In this document: piece by piece, positions 8,875 through 15,789 of the stretch | Numbering within the stretch: the stretch's first letter is position 1 | Layout of the letters: each line of letters opens with the position of its first letter | NCBI GenBank assembly: GCA_025996815.1 | Contig: BNTT01000026.1 | Location: 1 to 30,405, forward strand | Direction of reading: 5' to 3' | DNA from: Bacteroidia bacterium | Lineage (GTDB): Bacteria; Bacteroidota; Bacteroidia; Bacteroidales; Azobacteroidaceae | Length of the DNA: 30,405 nt | Made by a program: the position numbers and the translations under genes | Notes under the pieces: model-generated | Database searches by the model: none | What the model was told of the DNA's origin: nothing | What the model saw: only the letters and a program-made list of their open reading frames with translations

Positions 8875-10646
8875 TCCACCACCACTTTTAGTGTTTTTTC
8901 CCCAACCTTTATTAGATATATTCCCTCTGTGGCAGGCATTGGTATCGTTTCTGAGGCATTACGCAGCACAGTAGGGTCGTGGCGCGCCGCCACCCTACCG
9001 GCGATGTCGTAGATTATTATGCTTCCCACCTCTTTTGGGATGCCTTCGATGGTGATTAAACTGCCTTTTTTCACCGGATTGGGGAAGGCTTGCAGTGGAG
9101 ATGAAAAATTTGTTGAACGTAGTGGCATTTGTCGGGGACAAGTGTGCAAGAAACGTCCGTCGGAAGTAGTGATTTCGACACGGTATTCGGCATTTTCATT
9201 CAATTCATCATCATGCCTGTCGCCTGCTGAATAATACCATTCGGTGCCAATCACTTCGTCATCTCTGAACCATTTAATATCCTCAATTGTTTCAAGGTCG
9301 ATGTTTATCATCAACACATTGTTATACCTCACATCCCCGATTTGCTCGAAAGAAATGCAATTGGGGTCAATAACAAAATGCGCCACTAACTCAACTTGTG
9401 CCTTGTTTATTGTAAATGATGAATCCGTAATTGCGTCATCACTATCTTTATACGTCCATTTATCAAAGATATAACCGAGCTCATGGGTAGCAATAAAATA
9501 GTCTTTAATCAGATGAGTACCATTTTCTAATTCTTGTAAGGACGGGGAAACTGTCCCCATTGTCTCATCGTTACTTGCTGCGTTAACAGTAAAAAGGTTA
9601 GGTACAAAATGCGCCACTAACTCAACCAGTTCCTTGTTTATTGTAAATTCCGTAATTGCGTCATCACTACCCTTATGCGTCCATTTATCTAAGATATAAC
9701 CGGGTTCATGGATAGCAGTAAAAATTTCAATCGGATAAGTCCCGCTTTCTAATTCTCGTGAGGACGGGAAAACTGTCCCCATTGTCGCATCGTTACTTGT
9801 TGCATTAACAGGAAAAAGAGTATTAGGGTTATCCTCTGCAAAATGCGCCACCAACTCAACCGGTGCCTTGTTGTCTATTATAAAATCCTTAATTGCGACA
9901 TCACTATCCTTATACGTCCATTTAACAGGGATATAACCGAAATTAGCGGTAGCAGTAAAAAAGTCTTTAATCGGATAAGTACCATTTTTTAATTCTTGTG
10001 AGGAGGGCAGGGAAACTGTCCCCATTGCCACATCGTTACTTGTTGCAGTAACAATAAAAAGTTGAACAAAATGCGCCACTAACACAACCGATGCCTTGTC
10101 TATTGTAAATTCCTCAATTGTTTCATCACTACCCTCATACGTCCATTTAACAAAGGTATAACCGGGCTTATGGTCAGCAGTAAAAAAGTCTTTAATCGGA
10201 TAAGTCCCATTTTCTAATTCGGGTAAGGAGGACAGGGAAGAAACTGTCCCCATTGCCTCATCGCTACTTATTGCAGTAACAGTAAAAAGTGGCAAAAAAT
10301 GAGCTGTCAAAGTCAAGTCCTTTGTCAGTTTCGTAGAATAGGTTTCTCTTGTGGTCACAAATAACTCATCATAGTCGGCGTCCCTCCATCCTATGAATTT
10401 ATATCCCTGAGATGCCTCTGCATTGACAGTTATTACAGTTCCGGCGGGATAGTTCTCACCACTTGGAGTGCTGCTTTCGTCAATAATTCTTCCACCGGTC
10501 TTTGCCTCCCTTGAGAAAGAATACGTTGTTTGAGCCAACGCCGTGCCGCTGCAGAACAGCAAGGCTGCAAAGGCGAAAAATCTAATTGAAAATGGCTTCC
10601 CACATATTCTGTTACACACTTTCACTAAAAATAATTTCTTTTTCAT
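8871..10646 (-). CDS. Repeat-containing secreted protein with type IX sorting domain
   Basis: 591 residues. It has a signal peptide with a long basic N-terminus (cleavage probably after FCSGTALA) and one degenerate plus four clear ~75-residue repeats of the divergent InlB B-repeat type (pattern 'NGTYPIKDFFTA...GY.F.KWTY..SD.AI..F.I....VELVAHF'). A short connecting domain follows, then a C-terminal type IX secretion signal (AFPNPVKKGSLITIEG..., IYDIAGRV, EGIYLIKV...LKVVVE). Proteins with this ending are carried across the outer membrane by the Por/T9SS machinery and attached to the cell surface. The repeats suggest a stalk or adhesin role, which is inference; there is no enzyme domain. It is first gene of an operon with the OmpA-type gene and sits behind a long structured leader. 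Confidence 0.85.
   Translation of the reverse strand: MKKKLFLVKVCNRICGKPFSIRFFAFAALLFCSGTALAQTTYSFSREAKTGGRIIDESSTPSGENYPAGTVITVNAEASQGYKFIGWRDADYDELFVTTRETYSTKLTKDLTLTAHFLPLFTVTAISSDEAMGTVSSLSSLPELENGTYPIKDFFTADHKPGYTFVKWTYEGSDETIEEFTIDKASVVLVAHFVQLFIVTATSNDVAMGTVSLPSSQELKNGTYPIKDFFTATANFGYIPVKWTYKDSDVAIKDFIIDNKAPVELVAHFAEDNPNTLFPVNATSNDATMGTVFPSSRELESGTYPIEIFTAIHEPGYILDKWTHKGSDDAITEFTINKELVELVAHFVPNLFTVNAASNDETMGTVSPSLQELENGTHLIKDYFIATHELGYIFDKWTYKDSDDAITDSSFTINKAQVELVAHFVIDPNCISFEQIGDVRYNNVLMINIDLETIEDIKWFRDDEVIGTEWYYSAGDRHDDELNENAEYRVEITTSDGRFLHTCPRQMPLRSTNFSSPLQAFPNPVKKGSLITIEGIPKEVGSIIIYDIAGRVAARHDPTVLRNASETIPMPATEGIYLIKVGEKTLKVVVE
9365..10300 (-). repeat. Four tandem ~230-bp coding repeats
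   Basis: Inside the T9SS cargo gene a unit of roughly 222-240 bp recurs four times. In plus-strand reading the landmarks are 'aaaatgcgccactaactcaac', 'tacgtccatttatc', 'cggataagt.cc' and 'gggaaactgtccccattg'. Units differ by substitutions and codon-sized indels, so they are old or actively diverging duplications rather than a recent expansion. Confidence 0.85.
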
Positions 10647-10714
10647 CTTTTTATATTTTTAATTATTACACCTCATTTGGGGACACAAAAAAAGCGTGAT
10701 ACTTAAAATATCCG

Positions 10715-10832
10715 CTTACTTAAGGTGTTTGACGTTACCTGAACATTGCAAATAAGTCAAGTTCACGCCACAACACGTGAACATCAGACTTATCTCTCAA
10801 TATTCTTAATAATCGTCAAACTTTTAAGTAAG
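10715..10832. repeat. 118-bp nested inverted repeat in the leader of the T9SS operon
   Basis: Four nested arm pairs are exact complements: CTTACTTAA (10715-10723) with 10824-10832; GTTTGACG (10727-10734) with 10814-10821; ATAAGTC (10752-10758) with 10787-10793; GTTCACG (10761-10767) with 10776-10782. The loop is 8 bases. In the transcript from the promoter at 10896-10926 it would form one long imperfect hairpin between start site and the ATG at 10646. A run of seven T (minus strand) lies about 20 bases past the outer arm, so attenuation is possible. No target-site duplication is evident. Apart from this and the promoter I see nothing else in 10647-10954. Confidence 0.75.
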
Positions 10833-10895
10833 AAAGATATGCACTAATGCTTTTTTTTTCAATATGTCCTTCCAAACTTGCGCTTGAAATTGCTG

Positions 10896-10926
10896 CAAAG
10901 GTAGTAACTATTTTTTTATTGACAAA
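10896..10926 (-). promoter_or_regulatory. Promoter of the T9SS-cargo/OmpA operon
   Basis: On the minus strand TTTG (10926-10923), 19-bp spacer, TACCTTTG (10903-10896). It lies just after the ychF stop codon and about 250 bp before the T9SS gene start, implying a 5' untranslated leader of about 240 nt that contains the nested inverted repeat. Confidence 0.7.
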
Positions 10927-10954
10927 ATATTTGGTGGAATTTTTTAGGGGTTGC

Positions 10955-12055
10955 TCAATTGGCAAACCGGAAGTGCATAATGTCGCCGTCTTGCACGAGA
11001 TATTCTTTGCCTTCGACCGCCATTTTGCCCGCCTCTTTGACGGCGTTTTCGGAGCCGTAGTGCACATAATCGGCGTATTTGATGACTTCGGCGCGGATAA
11101 AACCTTTCTCAAAATCGGTGTGAATCACGCCTGCGCATTGCGGGGCTTTGCTGCCTTTGAGGTAGGTCCAGGCGTGCACTTCCAGCGGTCCGGCGGTGAG
11201 GAATGTTTCCAGGTTTAACAGTTTATAAGCGGCTTTGATTAAGCGATTTACGCCGGATTCTTTCAAGCCTAATTCGGCGAGAAACATCTCGCGCTCTTCA
11301 TAGGTTTCAAACTCGGCGATTTCGGATTCGATTTTTGCGGCGACCACCAGCAGGTCGGCACCCTCCTCCCTGATGGCTTCACGCACCTGCTCCACATATT
11401 TATTGCCTTTCACGGCAGCGGCTTCATCCACGTTGCAGACATACAGGACGGGCTTGACGGTCAATAAAAACAGTTCTTTGGAGGCTTTTTCTTCGTCCTT
11501 GTTCAGCAATTGCACGGTGCGCGCGGCTTTGCCCTGCTCCAACGCCTCTTTGTAGCGCAAGAGCAAGTCGCACAGCACTTTAGCCTGCTTGTCGCCCGTT
11601 GCCGCCTGCTTTTGAACGCGCGTCAGGCGCGCATCAACCGTTTCCAAATCCTTGATTTGCAACTCGTAGTCGATGATTTCTTTGTCGCGAATCGGATTGA
11701 CGGAGCCGTCTACGTGCGTCACATTTTCGTCGTCGAAGCACCGGAGGACGTGCAAAATAGCGTCCGTCTCGCGGATGTTCGCCAAAAATTTATTGCCCAG
11801 CCCTTCGCCTTTGCTCGCTCCTTTGACCAGACCGGCGATGTCCACTATTTCGACCGTCGTCGGCACAATTTTCTGCGTGTGCACCAATTCGCCCAGCACG
11901 GTGAGCCGCTCGTCGGGCACCACAATCACGCCCACATTAGGCTCAATCGTGCAAAAAGGAAAATTCGCCGCCTGCGCCTTCGCATTCGACAAACAGTTAA
12001 AAAGGGTCGATTTCCCAACATTCGGAAGCCCCACGATACCACATTGTAATGACAT
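10955..12055 (-). CDS. ychF: Redox-regulated ATPase YchF (Obg-related P-loop protein)
   Basis: 366 residues, the usual family length. The start at 12055 gives the conserved N-terminus [17 protein letters not shown]; the longer frame adds 14 residues that cross the promoter. The G1 loop is GLPNVGKST (residues 9-17), the switch region is [12 protein letters not shown]3 is [16 protein letters not shown], and the G4 position reads NVDE rather than NKxD, the form that makes YchF/OLA1 prefer ATP over GTP. The C-terminal TGS-like domain ([20 protein letters not shown]...GDIMHFRF) is complete. It is known as a ribosome-associated ATPase. It lies 38 bp downstream of the purF-like gene in the same direction but has its own -7 box. 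Confidence 0.97.
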   Translation of the reverse strand: MSLQCGIVGLPNVGKSTLFNCLSNAKAQAANFPFCTIEPNVGVIVVPDERLTVLGELVHTQKIVPTTVEIVDIAGLVKGASKGEGLGNKFLANIRETDAILHVLRCFDDENVTHVDGSVNPIRDKEIIDYELQIKDLETVDARLTRVQKQAATGDKQAKVLCDLLLRYKEALEQGKAARTVQLLNKDEEKASKELFLLTVKPVLYVCNVDEAAAVKGNKYVEQVREAIREEGADLLVVAAKIESEIAEFETYEEREMFLAELGLKESGVNRLIKAAYKLLNLETFLTAGPLEVHAWTYLKGSKAPQCAGVIHTDFEKGFIRAEVIKYADYVHYGSENAVKEAGKMAVEGKEYLVQDGDIMHFRFAN

Positions 12056-12074
12056 TTTGCTATTTTTTTGACCG

Positions 12075-12082
12075 CAAAGGTA
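12075..12082 (-). promoter_or_regulatory. -7 box of ychF
   Basis: TACCTTTG on the minus strand, 19 bp before the ATG at 12055 and just after the purF-like stop codon. No convincing TTG is found at the usual distance. Confidence 0.6.
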
Positions 12083-12093
12083 CGAAATAAAAA

Positions 12094-13959
12094 TCAATCC
12101 CGCGACCGAATGCCCTCATAATATTTGATAAACGAGCGAACCACCGTGCGCGTGCCGCCGGGCGTGGGGTAGTTGCCGGAGAAATACCAGTCGCCCTTGT
12201 GGTTGGGGCAGGCTTCGTGCAGCCCTTCGAGCGATTGATAAACGATTTCTACATTGGATTTTATGCTCTCCGGCGTGAGGATTTGGGCTGTTTTGGCGGC
12301 TATTTCTTCGGGGGTGAAGGGCTTGTAGATGTCTTTCACGTGGTTTACGAACTTCTCCTTGGGCAGTTTTTCCTGCGCCTTGCATTTTTTGTATGTTTCG
12401 TCGATAATGTGCTGCAAACCACGCTCTTGCAGCAGGGCGATGGTGGCGCGGAAGGCTACGAACTCGTCCATACAATTCATATCAATGCCGTAGCAGTCGG
12501 GGTAGCGAATTTGCGGTGCCGACGACACGATGACGATTTTTTTCGGCTCCAAGCGGTCTAATATCTTGATGATGCTCTGCTGGAGCGTTGTGCCGCGCAC
12601 GATGCTGTCGTCAATCACCACCAGATTGTCCTGTCCGGCGCGAATGGAGCCGTAGGTGATGTCGTAAACGTGCGAGGCGAGTTCGTCGCGGCTGGCTCCC
12701 TCGGCGATAAACGTCCGCAGTTTGATGTCTTTCAACGCCACTTTTTCCTGCCGCACCTTCATCGACAGGATGCGATTAAGGTCTTCATCGGTCAATTTTC
12801 TGTTTTGCTTAATGCTTGCGATTTTTTGCTCATTGAGGTACTTTTCAAAGCCCTCCATCATACCGTAGAAAGCCACCTCCGCCGTGTTGGGGATGAACGA
12901 GAAGACGGTATTTTCCAAATCATTGTCGATGGCTTTCAAAATGGGGTTGAGGAGCAAGCGACCGAGCATTTTCCGCTCCTGATAGATGTCTTGGTCGGAG
13001 CCGCGCGAGAAATAGATGCGCTCAAATGAGCACGGCAGCACGTTGCGAGGTGCCTGAATTTGCGTCAGCGAAACCGTGTTGTCTTGCTTCACGATGAAAG
13101 CCTGACCGGGTTGCAGTTCGTGCACCTGCTCAATTTTAAGATTCATAACCGTCTGTATAACAGGTCGTTCCGAAGCCACCACCGCAATTTCGTCGTCGTA
13201 ATAATAAAAAGCCGGGCGGATGCCTTGCGGGTCGCGAAAGGCAAACATATCCGCGTTGCCCGTTGCGCCGCAGATGACGAAACCGCCGTCCCAAGTCTTC
13301 GTGGAGCGTTTCAAAACGGCTGCCAAATCGACCGTTTCGGCAATCATCCGATTGAGTTCTTCGCCGCTGCGGGCTTTGTCGTGATGCTTTTCAAACTGAA
13401 ATTGCACCTCGCGGTCGAGGTGGTTGCCCATCATTTCGAGCATCATCAGCGTGTCGGAATAGAGGCGCGGATGCTGTCCCTCGTCGAGCAGTTGCTTGAA
13501 AATCTCGTCCACATTGGTGAGGTTGAAATTGCCAAAAAGTAGCAGACTGCGCGACCGCCAATTGTTGCGCCGCAAAAACGGTTGCACGTATGACATCCCC
13601 GACCGCCCCGTGGTGCTGTAGCGCAAATGCCCCACGTAGGCTTCGCCGCAAAAAGGCATCTCATTCAGCGGCGTTTCCGGGTGCATCCGGTTGATTTCGT
13701 GGTGCGCTTTCTCAAAAATTTCCTGGATGGCACCGCTGCCCAAGGCGCGTTCGCGGGAAATATAATCGGTGCCCGGGCGGGCGTTGAGGCTCACACAACC
13801 GATTCCGGCACCTTCCTGCCCGCGATTGTGCTGCTTTTCCATCAAAAGATACAATTTACTCAGCCCATACTGCCACGTACCGTACTTTTCGACATAGTAT
13901 TCGATGGGTTTCAAAAGGCGCACCATCGCAATACCACACTCATGTTTCAAGTTTTCCAT
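12094..13959 (-). CDS. Amidophosphoribosyltransferase-like class II glutamine amidotransferase
   Basis: 621 residues from the ATG at 13959 (MENLKHECGIAMVRLLKP). The N-terminal Ntn glutaminase has its nucleophile at Cys8 after a short propeptide, followed by KQHNRGQEGAG and GHLRYSTTGRSG motifs. The phosphoribosyltransferase half carries the PRPP signature LVVIDDSIVRGTT. PurF makes 5-phosphoribosylamine from PRPP and glutamine, the first step of purine synthesis. Typical PurF is near 470-510 residues; this longer form is one I recall as annotated amidophosphoribosyltransferase in Bacteroidota, sometimes alongside a shorter PurF, so its role as the main PurF is likely but not certain. An upstream in-frame ATG (14007) is rejected as it precedes the promoter. 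Confidence 0.85.
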   Translation of the reverse strand: MENLKHECGIAMVRLLKPIEYYVEKYGTWQYGLSKLYLLMEKQHNRGQEGAGIGCVSLNARPGTDYISRERALGSGAIQEIFEKAHHEINRMHPETPLNEMPFCGEAYVGHLRYSTTGRSGMSYVQPFLRRNNWRSRSLLLFGNFNLTNVDEIFKQLLDEGQHPRLYSDTLMMLEMMGNHLDREVQFQFEKHHDKARSGEELNRMIAETVDLAAVLKRSTKTWDGGFVICGATGNADMFAFRDPQGIRPAFYYYDDEIAVVASERPVIQTVMNLKIEQVHELQPGQAFIVKQDNTVSLTQIQAPRNVLPCSFERIYFSRGSDQDIYQERKMLGRLLLNPILKAIDNDLENTVFSFIPNTAEVAFYGMMEGFEKYLNEQKIASIKQNRKLTDEDLNRILSMKVRQEKVALKDIKLRTFIAEGASRDELASHVYDITYGSIRAGQDNLVVIDDSIVRGTTLQQSIIKILDRLEPKKIVIVSSAPQIRYPDCYGIDMNCMDEFVAFRATIALLQERGLQHIIDETYKKCKAQEKLPKEKFVNHVKDIYKPFTPEEIAAKTAQILTPESIKSNVEIVYQSLEGLHEACPNHKGDWYFSGNYPTPGGTRTVVRSFIKYYEGIRSRD

Positions 13960-13983
13960 AATTTTTGCCGCTCTTAGCGACCA

Positions 13984-13991
13984 CAAAGATA
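13984..13991 (-). promoter_or_regulatory. -7 box of the purF-like gene
   Basis: TATCTTTG on the minus strand, 24 bp before the ATG at 13959. The -33 element is not clear. Confidence 0.55.
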
Positions 13992-14013
13992 CAAAAAAAA
14001 ACACCATTCATAG

Positions 14014-14043
14014 TTTGTAATTCACAAATTTTTATTACCTTTG
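14014..14043 (+). promoter_or_regulatory. Promoter of the tRNA gene
   Basis: TTTG (14014-14017), 18-bp spacer, TACCTTTG (14036-14043), 19 bp before the mature tRNA 5' end. Confidence 0.7.
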
Positions 14044-14062
14044 CACCGTCTTAGAAAAAAAC

Positions 14063-14136
14063 GGTCCTATAGCTCAGTTGGTTAGAGCACCCGACTCATA
14101 ATCGGTAGGTCCTTGGTTCAAGCCCAAGTGGGACCA
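14063..14136 (+). tRNA. tRNA with CAU anticodon (elongator Met or, more likely, Ile2)
   Basis: A full cloverleaf can be drawn by eye: acceptor GGTCCTA/TGGGACC (one G-U), D arm GCTC/GAGC, anticodon stem CCCGA/TCGGT with a C-T mismatch at its outer pair, loop CTCATAA with anticodon CAT, variable AGGTC, T stem CTTGG/CCAAG with loop TTCAAGC, discriminator A136. CCA is not encoded (CAA follows). Acceptor pairs C4-G69 and C5-G68 match the determinants known for E. coli tRNA-Ile2 recognition by lysidine synthetase TilS, which favours Ile2 (AUA decoding) over elongator Met. That last step is inference. Confidence 0.93.
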
Positions 14137-14253
14137 CAACAAAATCGTCAAGCCACCAATCCGGCGTAACAGCAGCTCATGTAGGGGGCATATAATCCCC
14201 GCTCTTCGGAAATCGCCGCGTCGTATTTATTATTTATTCGCCCCAGATTGCTC

Positions 14254-14487
14254 TCACGGCATTTTCCTTATATTTGTTAGTGTTGCACTGTTAACAGCCC
14301 CGACCTTTTTGCAAACCGAAACTACATCGCCCGCTACAAGTGCCCATGCTTCATCCTCCTCCGGGGTATCCCACAGTGCCGAGAGTGCACTCTCTTGAGC
14401 ATTCATCATTACGTCACTTTGCCGTTTGACCCCAAGCACCGATTCCGGCACCTTATCCAACACCTCTATAACGTCTGTTTTACTCAT
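14254..14487 (-). CDS. Small antitoxin-like protein with C-terminal extension
   Basis: 77 residues from the ATG at 14487; the ATG at 14508 lies inside the -7 box. The centre (NAQESALSALWDTPEEDEAWA) resembles the acidic tail 'ES.L...W....EDEAW' seen at the C-terminus of many small antitoxins in type II toxin-antitoxin pairs. Here the frame continues for about 25 further residues (GDVVSVCKKVGAVNSATLTNIRKMP) instead of stopping, and no toxin gene follows before the tRNA. It could be a solitary antitoxin, an antitoxin fused to a decayed toxin start, or an unrelated small protein. It is expressed leftward from its own promoter. Confidence 0.55.
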   Translation of the reverse strand: MSKTDVIEVLDKVPESVLGVKRQSDVMMNAQESALSALWDTPEEDEAWALVAGDVVSVCKKVGAVNSATLTNIRKMP

Positions 14488-14505
14488 ATCGCTTCTATTT
14501 TTTTG

Positions 14506-14535
14506 CAAAGGTACGAATTTATTTTACAGACGCAA
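14506..14535 (-). promoter_or_regulatory. Promoter of the antitoxin-like gene
   Basis: On the minus strand TTG (14535-14533), 19-bp spacer, TACCTTTG (14513-14506). The -33 element lies in the flank of the repeat copy that starts at 14526. Confidence 0.7.
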
Positions 14536-14610
14536 GCAAAATTGTAGAATATCGCTGATTAAGAAGCGTTTGCCCTACCTTTGTACCATCAAACGAAGAA
14601 GGTTGAGTGA
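14526..14610. pseudogene. Deletion scar of a third XRE gene module (copy A)
   Basis: The left part (cagacgcaagcaaaat.gtagaatatcgctgattaag) matches the 3' flank of the XRE gene at 15790-16116 (flank 15757-15788). On the minus strand it still encodes the terminal Arg-Ala-Asn-Ala-Ser-stop shared by both XRE proteins (stop at 14559-14561). The right part (ctacctttgtacc.tcaaacg) matches the divergent plus promoter region at 16187-16206. The whole gene body (about 390 bp in the intact copy) is missing between 'gccct' and 'acctttg', where short sequence similarity exists. It retains a TACCTTTG box (14576-14583) facing the toxin gene. Confidence 0.75.
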
Positions 14611-14646
14611 AAAAAGCATCAATTTTTCACTTTGTTTCAAAAAAAC

Positions 14647-14677
14647 TTGCACAATTCAAAAATAACTCTTATCTTTG
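14647..14677 (+). promoter_or_regulatory. Promoter of the BrnT/BrnA-like operon
   Basis: TTG (14647-14649), 20-bp spacer, TATCTTTG (14670-14677). It places transcription start near 14684 and so excludes the ATG at 14632 as the start of the toxin gene. Confidence 0.7.
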
Positions 14678-14703
14678 CCGTGAAAACAAAAGAGGCGAGA
14701 AAA

Positions 14704-14970
14704 GTGGAATTTGAGTTTGACAATGATAAAAGTGAAAGCAATCGGGCAAAGCATGGTATAGATTTTGTTACGGCACAAAGACTATGGGCGAGTGATGTTC
14801 TTGAGCAATTAACACAATATCCGGACGAAAAAAGGTATTTGAATATAGGTAGTATTGATGGACAGTTTTGGACTGCAATCGTAACTTACAGAGAGAGTGT
14901 AACAAGAATAATTTCGGTGCGAAGAGCAAGAAAACAGGAGGTATTAGATTATGTCGAAAGTAACATCTGA
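14704..14970 (+). CDS. brnT: BrnT-family toxin
   Basis: 88 residues from a GTG at 14704, behind a purine-rich AGAGGCGAG. The sequence (EFEFDNDKSESNRAKHGIDF, then ASDVLEQ, a central strand segment, and SVRRARKQEVLDYVES) follows the BrnT fold: an initial strand, the N..KHGI.F helix, and the final 'ISVRRA...E...Y' segment containing the conserved Arg residues used for RNA cleavage in this RelE-like family. BrnT is a translation-inhibiting ribonuclease neutralised by BrnA. The next gene overlaps by 20 bp, the usual toxin-first order. A GTG at 14680 is possible but lies almost at the predicted transcription start. Confidence 0.85.
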   Translation: MEFEFDNDKSESNRAKHGIDFVTAQRLWASDVLEQLTQYPDEKRYLNIGSIDGQFWTAIVTYRESVTRIISVRRARKQEVLDYVESNI

Positions 14971-15217
14971 GAAATTTATGGAACTGTTTGAGAGCGGTTC
15001 TGATGAGATTGATGCGTATATCAATAAAGATTTTGTAACGATAATTCACCCCAACGGTCAGCGAGACATTGTGGTGAAAACGGTTTTGCAGGACGATGTC
15101 GCAAAAAGCGTTGAAGAATGCGCAAAGAATGACGGCATTTCCCCCGCAGTGTTTATTTCAAGGTTTCTGGCAAAAAATTTGCCGAAAACGGCTGTGGCGG
15201 TAGCGGGGTATCGCTGA
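14951..15217 (+). CDS. BrnA-like antitoxin
   Basis: 88 residues. The N-terminal part (TSEKFMELFESGSDEIDAYIN) matches the '..EF...FE.GEDI..Y' region typical of BrnA antitoxins. The second half (VVKTVLQDDVAKSVEECAKNDGISPAVFISRFLAKNL) looks like a ribbon-helix-helix: a strand, a helix, a turn and a second helix. It should bind BrnT and repress the shared promoter. It departs from typical BrnA: the strand reads DIVVKTVLQDDV and the second helix lacks the usual 'Q.LIK.W' residues. It overlaps brnT by 20 bp; its stop codon directly abuts the stop of the convergent XRE gene and falls at the edge of the duplicated segment. Confidence 0.7.
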   Translation: MSKVTSEKFMELFESGSDEIDAYINKDFVTIIHPNGQRDIVVKTVLQDDVAKSVEECAKNDGISPAVFISRFLAKNLPKTAVAVAGYR

Positions 15218-15550
15218 TTAAGATGCATTTGCCCTATTTTGCAACTCCTCCCTGATGATTGCTCTAACCACTTCAATATCAATAGTATTGTTCGTTTGAC
15301 TGTTGATATATCCGCTCTGATTAGCGGCGGCATTAAAAATAAATTGAAAATTATTTGTCGTACTAAGCAGTGTGGACAAATCTACCTCCAAAATTTCCGC
15401 TATGCGTTGCAATCTGTCAATTTTTGGAACCACAATGCCGCTTTCAATGCGGGCATACGAGGCTTGCGACACACCCAACTCGTGTGCGATGTGTTCCTGT
15501 GAGAGATTTTTTAACTCTCTGATTTGTTTAATGTTCGTCCCAATATCCAT
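15218..15550 (-). CDS. XRE-family repressor, copy B
   Basis: 110 residues. An N-terminal Cro/CI helix-turn-helix (IKQIRELKNLSQEHIAHELG, VSQASYARIESG, VPKIDRLQRIAEILEVDLSTLL) is followed by a ~45-residue tail (NQSGYINSQTNNTIDIEVVRAIIREELQNRANAS) that may mediate dimerisation. It is closely similar to copy C 570 bp away; differences cluster in the linker after the helix-turn-helix (NNFQFIFNAAANQ versus NNFVYHAAVNQ) and the third helix (GIVVPK versus GTIIPK). Its promoter is divergent from a plus-strand promoter that has no clear gene behind it. It is likely autoregulatory. Confidence 0.88.
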   Translation of the reverse strand: MDIGTNIKQIRELKNLSQEHIAHELGVSQASYARIESGIVVPKIDRLQRIAEILEVDLSTLLSTTNNFQFIFNAAANQSGYINSQTNNTIDIEVVRAIIREELQNRANAS

Positions 15551-15789
15551 TTTTCATCCTTTTTGGGTGCAAAGGTAATAAATAATAGTATGAATAAAAA
15601 GTATCTTACCTTTGTATCAAATTTTAATTCACCCCGTATGGGGTCGAACATATAGGTTGCACATCTACGGCGCGCCGGAGGGGGAGGAGAGAGCACTCTA
15701 CCCCGCACTGCGCTTCGCTTGCACAGGGTTATCAAAATTTAACGCCTTCCGGCGTAACAGACGCAAGCAAAATGGTAGAATATCGCTGA
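15551..15789. other. Noncoding interval between the two XRE copies, with divergent promoters and hairpins
   Basis: It contains the divergent promoter pair of copy B (15570-15614). It also holds a perfect ACCCC-GTAT-GGGGT hairpin (15631-15644), the palindrome CGGCGCGCCG (15668-15677), a GC-rich purine tract (GGAGGGGGAGGAGAGAG) and a second hairpin ACGCC-TTCC-GGCGT (15742-15755). The 13 bases TCCGGCGTAACAG at 15748-15760 also occur at 14160-14172, downstream of the tRNA. A 71-codon frame (15612-15827) crosses all this but shows no protein-like signal. It looks like the relic of an excised cassette. Confidence 0.5.
15570..15614. promoter_or_regulatory. Divergent promoters at XRE copy B
   Basis: Minus-strand TACCTTTG (15577-15570) serves the XRE gene, and plus-strand TACCTTTG (15607-15614) faces the noncoding interval. 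Between them only one half-site ATGAATAA of the palindrome found at copy C is retained (AATAATAG-TATGAATAA). Confidence 0.65.

Noticed and set aside
9365..10300. Regular repeats considered as a CRISPR array or minisatellite
   Set aside because: Units are ~230 bp, diverged, and translate in one frame to a repeated protein domain.
10715..10832. Nested inverted repeat considered as an invertible promoter (phase switch)
   Set aside because: The arms nest around an 8-base loop and no TAnnTTTG box lies between them.
10715..10832. Nested inverted repeat considered as an integron attC site
   Set aside because: The core sites (RYYYAAC/GTTRRRY) are not present at the ends, and no integrase or cassette follows.
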